DNA of 64,000 bases from Aminomonas paucivorans DSM 12260 (GCF_000165795.1 NZ_CM001022.1:1893812-1957811); one strand, 5' to 3'; numbered from the stretch's first letter, positions 26,681 to 35,797 are shown. A program made the numbers and translations. The notes: generated from the sequence alone by a model not told the origin.

Positions 26681-27409
26681 TCAGCCATTTGTTTTTCTTC
26701 CAACGAAAATATAATGGAAATTGCTATACATATCAAACATGCTTTGGTCAAAATAACCCACTGAAACCGGCTCGAATGATTTAAAAAGACGGCATAAATC
26801 CGATTCATCTCTTGCTATGAGGATCAATTCTCTAACCCCGAATAATCTATGGTTAGGATCGTCAATTATAACTTCATATATCCGATCATTAATTATCCTC
26901 TTGGAATGATGCGTAATATAGTAATTTTTCATTCCCATCATAGTAAAGAAGACATATCCGCCAGGCTTTAGCACTCTTAGCATTTCAGCACATACTTTAT
27001 GTAAAAAATCCTCATTAGGCATATAATAAAGAACTTGATTGGACACTATAAAGTCAAAAAAGCTATCAGGAAAATCAATTTTTGGCGTATTGGGATCCTT
27101 TTGCCGAAAATTGCTTATTAAAGCTTCATTTAATCCATTGCTTTTGAGATTCTTCTCTACTAGGCTTATAAAAGAAGGTGCTACGTCTACTCCATAAACT
27201 TCGTAGTTGTTTTTTATAAAAAAAACAGAGTTGTTCCCGGATCCACAACCGAAATCTAATATCTTCGCTCCCTGGGGAATATTTTCCCTCATGAACATAT
27301 TATGAAACCTAATAATCCAATCCGCAGGGTACCTTAGAAAGGCTTGTTCTTTTGAATATAGGCCCTCGTAATTATTTTTATTTGCCTCTAGAATAGAAAG
27401 ATCATCCAT
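26681..27409 (-). CDS. Class I SAM-dependent methyltransferase
   Basis: 242 aa. Motif I is clear (ILDFGCGSGNNS near residue 49), followed by VYGVDVAPSFI (motif post-I acidic residue), FDFIVSNQVLYYM (motif II region) and LRVLKPGGYVFFT (motif III). The gene is AT-rich with AT-ending codons, unlike its neighbours legF and ptmE, so it was probably acquired separately. GGGGAGGT precedes the ATG at 27409. Position between ptmE and legF suggests O- or N-methylation of the nonulosonate or another residue of the glycan; the substrate is unknown. Confidence 0.82.
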   Translation of the reverse strand: MDDLSILEANKNNYEGLYSKEQAFLRYPADWIIRFHNMFMRENIPQGAKILDFGCGSGNNSVFFIKNNYEVYGVDVAPSFISLVEKNLKSNGLNEALISNFRQKDPNTPKIDFPDSFFDFIVSNQVLYYMPNEDFLHKVCAEMLRVLKPGGYVFFTMMGMKNYYITHHSKRIINDRIYEVIIDDPNHRLFGVRELILIARDESDLCRLFKSFEPVSVGYFDQSMFDMYSNFHYIFVGRKTNG

Positions 27410-27438
27410 ATTTCACTACCTCCCCTTCGTTAAGATAG

Positions 27439-28527
27439 CTATACCCTATTACTTTTGAAAATCCTGTGTCTCTGCCCCCCCCAGTCACACAACATTTTTT
27501 GCGCTAATGCAAAATCATCCATCCTGCCCACATCCATCCAGAGTCCCCGGATGAGATGGGAGCACACCCTTTCCTTCTTCGCGATCAGCCGTTCCAGCAG
27601 GGCAGGCATGGAACAGGCTGCCCCGGGCTCCACCAAGGCGCAGACCCGCGGTTCCAGCACGCAGATCCCCGCACTGGCCTGATAGGAAAAAACGGGTTTC
27701 TCTCGGATCGCCGCGACCTGTCCGTCCTTCTCCTCCACCACCCCATAGGGAACCTCGTAACGCACTTCCCGGAGGCACAACGTCGCCGCAGCCCCGGATT
27801 GCTCGTGCCGGTCCACTAGGGCTGCGAAATCCATGTCCGTGAGGATGTCCCCGTTCATCACCAGCAGGGAGGACTCGGGAGATGGTGACAGCAAACCCAG
27901 GGCACCGGCGGTATCCAGGGGCGATTCTTCCCGGAGGTATTCGATGTGCGCCCCCCTGGAAGCTCCGTCTCCGAAGTGACCTTCAATCTGTTCCCCCAGG
28001 TAGTTCACGGAAAGGATGAACCGTTCAAAACCGTAGGCGATCAGGTTCTCCAGGATCAGCTCCAGGATAGGCTTGTCCCCGATTCGAAGCATCGGTTTGG
28101 GGCAGGATTCCGTGAGAGGCCAGAGACGGGAGCCACGCCCGCCCGCCATCAGAAGGACGGGGTTCTTCCTCTTCCGGGGCATGGCCATATCGGCAAAGCG
28201 AACGATTCCCGCGACGCGATCCTCTTCGTCTACTTGGACCAGGAAAGGCAGATCCAGGTCCTTCATGCGACGAAGCTGAGAGAACCGAGGTTCCTCCGGT
28301 CGGGTCCTCTGAGGCCTGGGATTCATCACGCGAACCACAGGGGCATCCAGGGAAACCCCTCGAAGGATGCCCCGCCGCACATCTCCGTCGGTCACGACCC
28401 CAAGAAGCTTTCCTTCCGGGTCCGCCACAAGGGCCATCCGTTGGGAATTCCTATCGATCACGGAAAGAGCATCCCGAATGGTGGCCTCCGGCGCCACCAG
28501 AAGACCTTCCAAGTCGCTAACGGGCAT
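27439..28527 (-). CDS. ptmE: CBS-domain sugar-1-phosphate guanylyltransferase (PtmE-like)
   Basis: 362 aa with two parts: residues 1-115 form a CBS pair (LLGVVTDGDVRRGIL, RVAGIVRFADM), and residues 120-350 a nucleotidyltransferase domain (LLMAGGRGSRLWPLTESCPKPM near residue 124, LVMNGDILTDMDF near residue 220). This layout is that of PtmE, which makes GDP-glucosamine for the GDP-based legionaminic route of Campylobacter. ATG at 28527 overlaps the preceding amidotransferase by 11 bases. Supports a GDP-linked rather than UDP-linked legionaminic pathway. Confidence 0.83.
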   Translation of the reverse strand: MPVSDLEGLLVAPEATIRDALSVIDRNSQRMALVADPEGKLLGVVTDGDVRRGILRGVSLDAPVVRVMNPRPQRTRPEEPRFSQLRRMKDLDLPFLVQVDEEDRVAGIVRFADMAMPRKRKNPVLLMAGGRGSRLWPLTESCPKPMLRIGDKPILELILENLIAYGFERFILSVNYLGEQIEGHFGDGASRGAHIEYLREESPLDTAGALGLLSPSPESSLLVMNGDILTDMDFAALVDRHEQSGAAATLCLREVRYEVPYGVVEEKDGQVAAIREKPVFSYQASAGICVLEPRVCALVEPGAACSMPALLERLIAKKERVCSHLIRGLWMDVGRMDDFALAQKMLCDWGGQRHRIFKSNRV

Positions 28528-29650
28528 CCGATACCCTCTGTTGTTCCCAGACCGGATGTTTGAGAACCCATCGTCCGAAGCGATCCTTCTCGAACAGATC
28601 CCGATTGTAGAACCGCTCTACAATCCCCCAGAACTCACGTTCGGAGTAGCCGCAGAATGCACAGAAATCCCTTACCGCCAACGGGTCCAGATCGTGATCG
28701 TGCCGACGGACCCGTTCGACGGCCTCCTCCCGTGTCATCAGCCCGTAGCGGATAAAGCGGGACGCATAGTCCGTGGCGATCTGGTGCCCGAATTTGGGGT
28801 ATTTCATCCAGTAGTGAACCGTGTAAGCTCTGCTGTCCACTTGGTCGAAGTTCTCGATGTTGTGCTTCCGTTCCCACTCGTGCGTCAGATCGTGGAAGCC
28901 TGCGGATTTTGCAAAAAGGTAGTTTGAGTAGCTGTTCCATGGAAGGAAGTAGCTGAGGTAGACAGGCTTGATGGAGTTCATCTCCTCCTCTGTCGGCGGT
29001 TGGCAGAGGGTGAGATCCTTGGTGGAGACAACACCGTCCAGCAGTTCTTCCACAGGGATGTCCGCCGCGACACCGTTGGAAATCTGCTCTCTTGCCGAGG
29101 AAGTCTCCTCTGCTCCGTGTCCGCCGTACTCGTAGCTGATGTTCTCTCCGTATACCAGAAGAGGTATCTTGAACTTCACGGCCATGTGAAGCGGATAGGT
29201 GTAGATAAGACGGTCGACGTACCACGTCGGCTTGCCGTGCTTTTCGAACATGGTGCGCATGAGGCGCTTCTGCGCGCGGATGTTCGGCTTGATGGCGATG
29301 ATTTCGCAGCCGAACGCCTCGGAGATGTTTCGAATGTTGTTCTTCCCCGCCTCGGTCATCGGGAAATTGTCCTCCACGGTGACGAGAAGAGGGTTCATCC
29401 CCATTCTCTCCTTCATCACGTGCGTCTGAAAGTGACTGTCCTTGCCGCCGCTGACGGCGATCATGCAGTCGTAACCGAAGGGACCGGTGTTGCGGTGTCT
29501 GTCGCAGAGGGCCTTCAGCTCTTCGTAGCGCTTTTCCCAGTCGATCTCTTTTCTGCGCTCGTACGCCCGGCAAGCGGAGCAGACCCCCTCATCGTCAAAG
29601 CGGATGCCCGGTCTTGTATCTGGCATGACACAACGGGTACAGAATCTCAC
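28517..29650 (-). CDS. Second N-acetyl-sugar amidotransferase (PtmG/PseA-like)
   Basis: 377-aa PP-loop amidotransferase, paralogous to the enzyme at 21516-22640. Seen: N-terminal CTRCVMPDTRPG and CSACRAYE Cys pairs, the PP-loop IAVSGGKDSHFQ near residue 68, and YGENISYEYGG near residue 165. The GTG start at 29650 shares GTGA with the legH stop, so it belongs to the legionaminic operon; in Campylobacter PtmG at this place makes the acetamidino form of legionaminic acid. No second hisH/hisF pair sits beside it; it could share the pair at 22658-24045. Confidence 0.85.
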   Translation of the reverse strand: MRFCTRCVMPDTRPGIRFDDEGVCSACRAYERRKEIDWEKRYEELKALCDRHRNTGPFGYDCMIAVSGGKDSHFQTHVMKERMGMNPLLVTVEDNFPMTEAGKNNIRNISEAFGCEIIAIKPNIRAQKRLMRTMFEKHGKPTWYVDRLIYTYPLHMAVKFKIPLLVYGENISYEYGGHGAEETSSAREQISNGVAADIPVEELLDGVVSTKDLTLCQPPTEEEMNSIKPVYLSYFLPWNSYSNYLFAKSAGFHDLTHEWERKHNIENFDQVDSRAYTVHYWMKYPKFGHQIATDYASRFIRYGLMTREEAVERVRRHDHDLDPLAVRDFCAFCGYSEREFWGIVERFYNRDLFEKDRFGRWVLKHPVWEQQRVSDAR

Positions 29651-30312
29651 GACAGACCACCCCTTTCGTTTACCCGGGCAGGGATACCCCTGACTCGTCT
29701 TGCGTCTGCGACATCTCCCGTCACCACGGCCCCTGCTGCCACCAATACATCTTCCCCGATTCGGATGCCCTGGATCACCACGGCTCCCGTCCCCAGATGG
29801 GTCCTCGCTCCCACCCGAACCCCCCCCGAAAGCACACAGCCGGGCGCCACATGTACATGCTCCCCCACATCGCAATCGTGATCCACCATCGCTCCGGTGT
29901 TGACGAGGACATTCTCTCCGATCCTGGTCCCCCCCTGGATCAGCGCCCCTCGGTGAACCTGCGCACCCTCCTCCAGGACAACCCAGGAGGAGACGCAAGC
30001 GTGAACGGAGACGAGAGGAGGGAATCGAAATCCCCTGCGGCGGCACTCTTCGAATACCCGGACGCGAGGTCCCGGATCTCCAACGGATCCGATCCCGTTG
30101 GCCAACGCCACCTGATCGGGGGTCCATTCTCCGAGGATCTCGTCTCCTCCCAGTCGGGAAATTCCATAGAGGAACGAACACGCATCGTCGGGACTCAGAA
30201 AACCCAGGACTCTGTCGCCCCTTTCCTGCAGAAGATCCAGGACAACCCGGGCATGCCCACCACCTCCCAGGAGAAGGAAGGGCAGAGAGCTAGAGGAAGT
30301 CGTCCGCGTCAT
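29647..30312 (-). CDS. legH: Nonulosonate-pathway N-acetyltransferase (NeuD/PglD/LegH type)
   Basis: 221-aa acyltransferase with a PglD-type N-terminal domain (FLLLGGGGHARVVLDLL at residues 13-29) and a left-handed beta-helix of hexapeptide repeats from about residue 100 to 205 (GTRIGENVLVNTGAMVDHD, with catalytic His). LegH acetylates the 4-amino sugar made by LegC. ATG at 30312 lies inside the end of legI (23-base overlap). Order legI-legH-amidotransferase is tightly coupled. Confidence 0.85.
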   Translation of the reverse strand: MTRTTSSSSLPFLLLGGGGHARVVLDLLQERGDRVLGFLSPDDACSFLYGISRLGGDEILGEWTPDQVALANGIGSVGDPGPRVRVFEECRRRGFRFPPLVSVHACVSSWVVLEEGAQVHRGALIQGGTRIGENVLVNTGAMVDHDCDVGEHVHVAPGCVLSGGVRVGARTHLGTGAVVIQGIRIGEDVLVAAGAVVTGDVADARRVRGIPARVNERGGLS

Positions 30313-31363
30313 AATCCCGCTCCGCAACCTCCGAACACGCCGCCCAGTATTCCATGGGCGATCGCCCCGTGCCGGGACGCTTGACGCCAAGGACCCCTTC
30401 CAAGGGTTCTCCTCTGCGGATCCCTCGATTCACCACCAGACTCCTACGGACCAGGGAACGGTTCTGTTCCTCCTCCGGGGAGAATCTCTTCCGAGCCCCC
30501 CCCAGAGCCCGTTCCACCCGCCGAACCCCCCGAACCAGGGATTGCAGCTCCCCCGGATCAAGAGATGCCTTATGATCCGGCCCGGGCAAGGTCTTGTCCA
30601 GGGTGAAATGCTTTTCCAGCACGCAGGCCCCTAAAGCCACCGCCGCCAAGGGGACATCGACCCCTTCCGTGTGGTCCGAAAACCCCACGGGGAGGCCAAA
30701 AGCAACCCGAAGGGCCTCCATAGCCTTCAGGTTCACCTGTTCCGGGGGCGCCGGGTATTCACTGGTACAGTGAAGGAGCACCACCCTTTTCCCCAGGGCA
30801 TCCTGGCCCCGCTGCGAACAGAAGGCCCGCAAAAACGCTTCCCTGGATGGAGGCTCTTCCCCCTGGACATAAGCATAGGCAAGAACCGCCAGGGCTTCCT
30901 CCACCTCCCCCAGGGTGCTCATGCCCGTGGACAGGATCACCGGATACCCCCTCCTTGCCAAGTGCAGCAGGAAAGGACCGTTGGTGATCTCGCCGGAAGG
31001 GATCTTGACGCGCTCCATGCCGAATCGTTCCACAAGCCAATCGGCGCTCTCCTCGTCGAAAGGGGAGGAAAGGAAGCGGATCCCGCGCTGGGCACACCGA
31101 TCCACCACGGCACCATGCATGGCCTCGTCCATCTCCAAGGCCCGCAGCATGTCCAACTGGGTCCCCTCGCCCCCCATGTTCTCCACCTGGTAACGGGCCT
31201 TCGGGGTATCACGGCGCACCAACCGGGAGGCCCGAAAGGTCTGAAATTTCACTGCGTCAGCCCCCGCCTCGGCCGCCGCATCCACCAGCCGCAGCGCCAT
31301 GTCCAGGGATCCGTTGTGGTTCACCCCCGCCTCGGCGATGATCAGGACCTTTCCTTCGGACAT
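30290..31363 (-). CDS. legI: N,N'-diacetyllegionaminate synthase (NeuB family)
   Basis: Condenses a 2,4-diacetamido-trideoxy-mannose with phosphoenolpyruvate. 357 aa. Seen: IIAEAGVNHNGSLDMAL at residues 8-24, AVKFQTF near residue 38, FLSSPFDEES near residue 100, KIPSGEI near residue 124, LHCTSEYPAPPEQVNL, FSDHTEG, and a C-terminal SAF-like domain (about residues 285-345). The ATG at 31363 has GGGGGAGGGA upstream and begins one base after the legG stop. The neighbouring hydrolysing epimerase and legB/legC favour legionaminic over sialic acid. Confidence 0.9.
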   Translation of the reverse strand: MSEGKVLIIAEAGVNHNGSLDMALRLVDAAAEAGADAVKFQTFRASRLVRRDTPKARYQVENMGGEGTQLDMLRALEMDEAMHGAVVDRCAQRGIRFLSSPFDEESADWLVERFGMERVKIPSGEITNGPFLLHLARRGYPVILSTGMSTLGEVEEALAVLAYAYVQGEEPPSREAFLRAFCSQRGQDALGKRVVLLHCTSEYPAPPEQVNLKAMEALRVAFGLPVGFSDHTEGVDVPLAAVALGACVLEKHFTLDKTLPGPDHKASLDPGELQSLVRGVRRVERALGGARKRFSPEEEQNRSLVRRSLVVNRGIRRGEPLEGVLGVKRPGTGRSPMEYWAACSEVAERDYDADDFL

Positions 31364-31364
31364 C

Positions 31365-32528
31365 TCAATCCCTCCCCCGAGGCAGGTCATAGAATCCCTT
31401 CGTTCCGCCAGGCTTCCAGGTACGCAGGATGCGGACCATCTCCGCCGCCGGGTTCCTGCGGCAGGCTTCCTCCCGTTGTCGTCGGGCCTGCCCCTTCATC
31501 GCCGATTCCAGGCAAAAAGAAAGGGCTTCCCGGATCCGCCCCGCGTCGAAGGGGACGTCCAGGACGGTAGGCGGGCGAAGTCGACCCTTCTGTCGGTCCC
31601 CCACGTTCACGGTGGGAGTCCCCAGTAACGGAGCCTCAACGATCCCGCTGGAGGAGTTGCCCAACACCACATCGCTAGCCGCCACGAGAGCCGGATACAG
31701 GCGCCTTCCCAGGGATTCGACAAACCGGCAGGGTTCTCCATGGCGTGCGCAGAACGCGAGGATTTGTTCTCTGATACAGGTTCCTCCCGTGTCCGCATTG
31801 GATCCCGTGAAGACCCAGGTCCCCCAGGGGAACCCCTCCAGGGCCCCCAGCAAAACGCGCACCTGCTCGTCCGGAGAAAGAGAACAGAGTGTCTCCGGAT
31901 GGTACGTCACCACCCCGACAGGAGCCACAAGGGGAAAACCCAACTTCTTCTCCAAATCCTCCCTGCCCAGCAGAGGTTCCCGGGTAAGGGAATCAATACA
32001 GGCGGGTCCCACCTCATGCACCGTTTCGGGGACCTCACCGAGCTGGATCACCCGATCCCGATAGACCGGATAAGACACGAAGTGCAGCGAAGCCATCTTG
32101 GTGACGGCATGACGGATGGCATCGTCGAAGGCCCCTTGGGTCAACTCCCCCCCGTGCAGATGCGCCACCGGAATCCTCGCCACCAGCGCCGCCTGGGCAG
32201 CGGCCAACGTCTCGAATCGGTCTCCCAGCAGCACCACCACATCGGGACGCAAACGGGCGAAGGTTTCCGCGAAGCCGATGGTCCCCAGGCCCAGGGATTT
32301 CCCTACCCCCTCGGCGGAATCGGAGGCCAAAAGCATATCCACCCTTCCGGCAATGGCAAACCCGTCCGCCTCGATCTCCCGAACGGTCTCCCCAAACCGA
32401 GGAACCAAGTGGGTCCCCGTGGCCACCACCTGAAGCTCCAGGTCCCCTGCCGCCTGAATCTCCCGCATGAGCCAGTACAGGAGCCCGTACTCCGCCCGGG
32501 TGCCGGTGACCACGCAGATCTTCCTCAT
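31365..32528 (-). CDS. legG: Hydrolysing UDP/GDP-sugar 2-epimerase (NeuC/LegG type)
   Basis: 387 aa. Seen: VVTGTRAEYGLLYWLM at residues 6-21 (NeuC wording, not the GTRPE of non-hydrolysing enzymes), LLGDRFETLAAAQAAL near residue 101, HLHGGELTQGAFDD near residue 123, YHPET, and LGNSSSGIVEAPLLGTP near residue 290. Releases 2,4-diacetamido-2,4,6-trideoxymannose for LegI. The ATG at 32528 shares ATGA with the legC stop. Confidence 0.9.
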   Translation of the reverse strand: MRKICVVTGTRAEYGLLYWLMREIQAAGDLELQVVATGTHLVPRFGETVREIEADGFAIAGRVDMLLASDSAEGVGKSLGLGTIGFAETFARLRPDVVVLLGDRFETLAAAQAALVARIPVAHLHGGELTQGAFDDAIRHAVTKMASLHFVSYPVYRDRVIQLGEVPETVHEVGPACIDSLTREPLLGREDLEKKLGFPLVAPVGVVTYHPETLCSLSPDEQVRVLLGALEGFPWGTWVFTGSNADTGGTCIREQILAFCARHGEPCRFVESLGRRLYPALVAASDVVLGNSSSGIVEAPLLGTPTVNVGDRQKGRLRPPTVLDVPFDAGRIREALSFCLESAMKGQARRQREEACRRNPAAEMVRILRTWKPGGTKGFYDLPRGRD

Positions 32529-33658
32529 TGATCGCCTTCCGAAAGCACCCGCCGCAGCGCTTCGGCGGCGAAGCGAATCATCCCATCATCGTTGCAGGTG
32601 GACCCGGGGAGGTTCAGCCCCCGGGCGAAGAGATGCTCCGCCACGGGATACGTCCCCTTAGCAAAAGGAGCAAACTGGGGCAGCGCCGGGAGAGGCTGGA
32701 ACACCCGCCGGGTGGGGACTCCCCGTTCCCGGAGGGCTTCCTGCGCGGAGGACACGGAAGCAGTACCTTCAAGCGTCACGGAAGGGAGCCACCAGGAGGG
32801 CAGGCTACCTTCCGGTGCCTGCTGGAAGCGCACCTGCGGCAAGTCGTCCAGGATTTCCCGATAGGCGCCGACGAAATCCCGCTTCTTTTCCAGAAAACCG
32901 GGAAGGCGCTGCAACTGCGCCAGGCCCAGGGCCGCCTCCAGGTTGGTCATGCGGTAATTCCAACCCAGTCCGGTGTGCCAGAACCCCTTCTGCGGGTCTC
33001 GAGCCTGGTTCACCAGGTGCTTGATCCGCCCCCCCAGCTCGTCGTCGTCGGTGACGATCATGCCCCCGCCTCCGGTGGTGAGCACCTTGTTGCCGTTGAA
33101 GCTGAAGCACCCCAGGTGTCCGAAGGTGCCGGTCATGCGCCCCTGGTAGGTTGCCCCCAGGCTTTCCGTGGCATCTTCGATGACCGTCAGGCCGTGTCTC
33201 CTCGCCAATTCCCCCAGCTCGTCCATGGCACAGGGAACCCCGTAGAGATGCACGGGAAGAACAGCCTTAGTTCGGGGGGTGATGGCCCGTTCCACACCCC
33301 GAGGATCCAGGGTCCAGGTCTCCGGGTCCACGTCCACGAACACCGGGACGGCTCCCACGTAGAGGATAGGGTTGGCGGTGGCCACGAAGGTCAGGGCCGG
33401 GCAGATCACTTCGTCCCCAGGGCCGACGCCGGAAACCATCAGGGCCACATGGAGAGCCGCCGTGCCGCTTTGGACGGACACGGCCCGAGCACACCCCACA
33501 TAGGCAGCGAAGCGTTCCTCGAACTCTCCCACGAAGGGGCCCACGGTGGAGACATAGTTTTCATCCACGCACCGACACAGATACTCCTTTTCCAGTTCCC
33601 CCAGGTTCGGGGCATCCAGAAGAAGGGAGCGCTCTTTCGAAGGAATCCCGCCGTTCAT
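32525..33658 (-). CDS. legC: DegT/DnrJ-type PLP aminotransferase
   Basis: 377 aa. Seen: VQSGTAALHVAL near residue 60, EDATESLGATYQG near residue 160, FSFNGNKVLTTGGGG (PLP Lys) near residue 187 and the C-terminal PTRRVFQPL substrate loop. LegC aminates the 4-keto sugar made by LegB. ATG at 33658; GGGGGATGAGG upstream. It is the only DegT-type aminotransferase in the window although a WbpE-like reaction is also expected, so it may act twice or WbpE is elsewhere. Confidence 0.88.
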   Translation of the reverse strand: MNGGIPSKERSLLLDAPNLGELEKEYLCRCVDENYVSTVGPFVGEFEERFAAYVGCARAVSVQSGTAALHVALMVSGVGPGDEVICPALTFVATANPILYVGAVPVFVDVDPETWTLDPRGVERAITPRTKAVLPVHLYGVPCAMDELGELARRHGLTVIEDATESLGATYQGRMTGTFGHLGCFSFNGNKVLTTGGGGMIVTDDDELGGRIKHLVNQARDPQKGFWHTGLGWNYRMTNLEAALGLAQLQRLPGFLEKKRDFVGAYREILDDLPQVRFQQAPEGSLPSWWLPSVTLEGTASVSSAQEALRERGVPTRRVFQPLPALPQFAPFAKGTYPVAEHLFARGLNLPGSTCNDDGMIRFAAEALRRVLSEGDQ

Positions 33659-33683
33659 GATGCCTCATCCCCCTCGGCCCTGC

Positions 33684-34679
33684 TCATAGGATGTACCGGT
33701 CCGTACGGTAGCACGCCAAGTTTCGGGGATCGGAGAACCAGCGGACCGTCTCCTCCAGGCCCCGGCGCAACCCCTCGCGCCCTGCGTACTTCGGCTCCCA
33801 CCCGAAAAGTTCCATCGCCTTGCGGTTGTCCGCCCAGAGGCGCTCCACCTCGGAGTTCTTCGGGCGCAGCCTTTCTTCTTCACAGCAGATGGAGACCTTG
33901 GCCCCCATCACGTCGGCGATCAGCTCTGCCAACTCGCCGATGGAGATCTCGTAGTTGCTGCCCAGGTTGGCCACCTCCCCCACTCCCGCATCGCTTGCAA
34001 GCGCCGCGAGAAACCCGGAAACCGTGTCGGCCACGTAGTTGAAGTCCCGGGTGGGGGAGAGAGCCCCCAGGCGGATCTCCCGGGCTCCCGAGGCGATCTG
34101 GGAGATGATGGTGGGGATCACCGCCCGAGCGGACTGCCGCGGACCGTAGGTATTGAAGGGACGCACCGTCACCACCGGCACCCCGAAGGAGGCGTAGAAC
34201 GAATAGGCCAGTTGATCCGCCGCGATCTTGGAAGCGGAATAGGGAGACTGTCCCTGAAGGGGATGGTTCTCGTCGATGGGAACGTAGCGGGCCGTCCCGT
34301 AGACCTCGCTGGTGGAGGTATGGATCACCCGCCGCACCCCCAGTTCCCGAGCCGCCTGCAGGACGTTGAGCGTCCCCTTGACGTTGGTGTCGATGTAGGA
34401 ATCCGGCGCCCGATAGGAGTAGGGAATGGCGATGAGCGCCGCCAGGTGCAACACCGCCTCGCATCCCTCCATGGCACCTCGAACCCAACGAGGATCCCGT
34501 ACATCCCCGAGAGCAACGTCGAGCTTCGTCGCAAGCTCGGGGGCGATGCGATCCAGCCACCCCCAGGAACCAAGGGAATTGTACAGGCCCACAGCCCGCA
34601 CGACGTACCCTTCCCTGACCAGGGCTTCCGCAAGGTGGGACCCGATGAATCCGTCCGCTCCGGTGACCAGAACGCTCAT
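33684..34679 (-). CDS. legB: Nucleotide-sugar 4,6-dehydratase (LegB type)
   Basis: 331-aa extended SDR. Seen: VLVTGADGFIGSHLAEAL at residues 3-20, YNSLGSWGWLD near residue 33 (characteristic of LegB), HLAALIAIPYSY near residue 79, STSEVYGTARYVP near residue 123, YSASKIAAD (YxxxK) near residue 148 and RPFNTYGPRQSARAVIP. Converts GDP-GlcNAc (Campylobacter scheme) to the 4-keto-6-deoxy sugar. The ATG at 34679 shares ATGA with the preceding radical SAM gene; an open frame continues upstream to 34808 inside that gene and is not used. Confidence 0.9.
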   Translation of the reverse strand: MSVLVTGADGFIGSHLAEALVREGYVVRAVGLYNSLGSWGWLDRIAPELATKLDVALGDVRDPRWVRGAMEGCEAVLHLAALIAIPYSYRAPDSYIDTNVKGTLNVLQAARELGVRRVIHTSTSEVYGTARYVPIDENHPLQGQSPYSASKIAADQLAYSFYASFGVPVVTVRPFNTYGPRQSARAVIPTIISQIASGAREIRLGALSPTRDFNYVADTVSGFLAALASDAGVGEVANLGSNYEISIGELAELIADVMGAKVSICCEEERLRPKNSEVERLWADNRKAMELFGWEPKYAGREGLRRGLEETVRWFSDPRNLACYRTDRYIL

Positions 34680-35797
34680 ACGCAAACCACCAACTTGCCC
34701 TTGTGAGCATGCGACAGTGCCTCTATCTCCATACGAAGAGCTGCCACATCTTCCTTTAAGGGTTTGTGGAACATATTGCACCCAGCGCAGATATCGGGAG
34801 CGCCCCACAAAAAGCTTCGACGAATCTTTCGCAACATCGGGGAGTGAAACACCTTGTTCATCCCCACGACGATGTTGCCCAAAGGCAGTTCGGCAGAAAA
34901 ATCCGCGCAGCAGAGGGATATTTTACCGTCGAAAGAAATTGTCAGCGTATCAAAAGGATAGTTGCAGCTACGTGCCCTTTTAAACTCAAAAGAATAGAAA
35001 TCATCTTTGAGATCCTCCGGGTGTTCCGTGATAAAACGGCTTCCGTCGAAGCGCGTCGTCCCCATGAGGAAGCTGATGCTTATTTTATCGACGAACTCCC
35101 CCCAACAGTCGAGGTATTGAGCTATGTCCGTCTTTTTAGTTAAAAGCAAATGGGCCGATATCTCCGGACGATCCGTGTGTTCCTTCGCGTAGGCGGAGAA
35201 CGAGCACACTTGCTCCTGTATGACATCGAACTTCAACGGATAGCGTAGCTTTTCGTACGACTCTTTGTCCCATCCGTCGATGGAGAGTTGCAGCGTATCC
35301 ACAAGCAAGAGGCTGTCCCGGTGCCTCATGAGGAAAGCGCCGTTAGTGGAGACGCAGATGGACATCCCCTCGGCTTTCAGTCGTCGCACGATCTCGTCGA
35401 AGCAGGGGTGCAGCGTCGGCTCGGAAGTCGCGTACAGGCGAACGTCTTTAATCCTCTGCGCTTTCAGCTCGTTCACGCATCTTTCAAAAAGCTCCATCTT
35501 CATGAAGCCCTTCGTCCGCTCCTCCGGCATGTACACTCGCGGGCAAAACGGGCACTGTGCATTGCAGACGGCGGTGATGTCCAGGATCGCTAAGCTCGGA
35601 CGACGTTTATTCCAAAGATAACGGATAAACGGAACGAAGCGGTGAGGAATGATTGCCCTTACTAGTTCCCTAAAGATCCCCAATTTTAGGACTCCTCTCT
35701 TTTGCTTGTCGACATAATCTCGCAACAGAGGGGGTGCATTTAACCAATTAACTTCCACAACAACCAATTCATGTCTAAATTTTACCTCTGAAGGCAT
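34676..35797 (-). CDS. Radical SAM protein with SPASM-like C-terminus
   Basis: About 373 aa. Seen: LDITAVCNAQCPFC with the CxxxCxxC cluster motif near residue 80, ATSEPTLHPCFDEIV near residue 125, VSTNGAFL near residue 150, LQLSIDGWDKESYEKL near residue 170, and a C-terminal Cys set (CNYPF, SLCCADF, ICAGCNMF) as in SPASM auxiliary-cluster domains. AT-richer than legB, pointing to separate origin. The start is uncertain: ATG 35797 is used; ATG 35866 or TTG 35869 would add 23-24 residues and neither has a good ribosome site. Overlaps legB by ATGA. Related proteins occur in sugar-modification loci, but the reaction is unknown. Confidence 0.78.
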   Translation of the reverse strand: MPSEVKFRHELVVVEVNWLNAPPLLRDYVDKQKRGVLKLGIFRELVRAIIPHRFVPFIRYLWNKRRPSLAILDITAVCNAQCPFCPRVYMPEERTKGFMKMELFERCVNELKAQRIKDVRLYATSEPTLHPCFDEIVRRLKAEGMSICVSTNGAFLMRHRDSLLLVDTLQLSIDGWDKESYEKLRYPLKFDVIQEQVCSFSAYAKEHTDRPEISAHLLLTKKTDIAQYLDCWGEFVDKISISFLMGTTRFDGSRFITEHPEDLKDDFYSFEFKRARSCNYPFDTLTISFDGKISLCCADFSAELPLGNIVVGMNKVFHSPMLRKIRRSFLWGAPDICAGCNMFHKPLKEDVAALRMEIEALSHAHKGKLVVCV

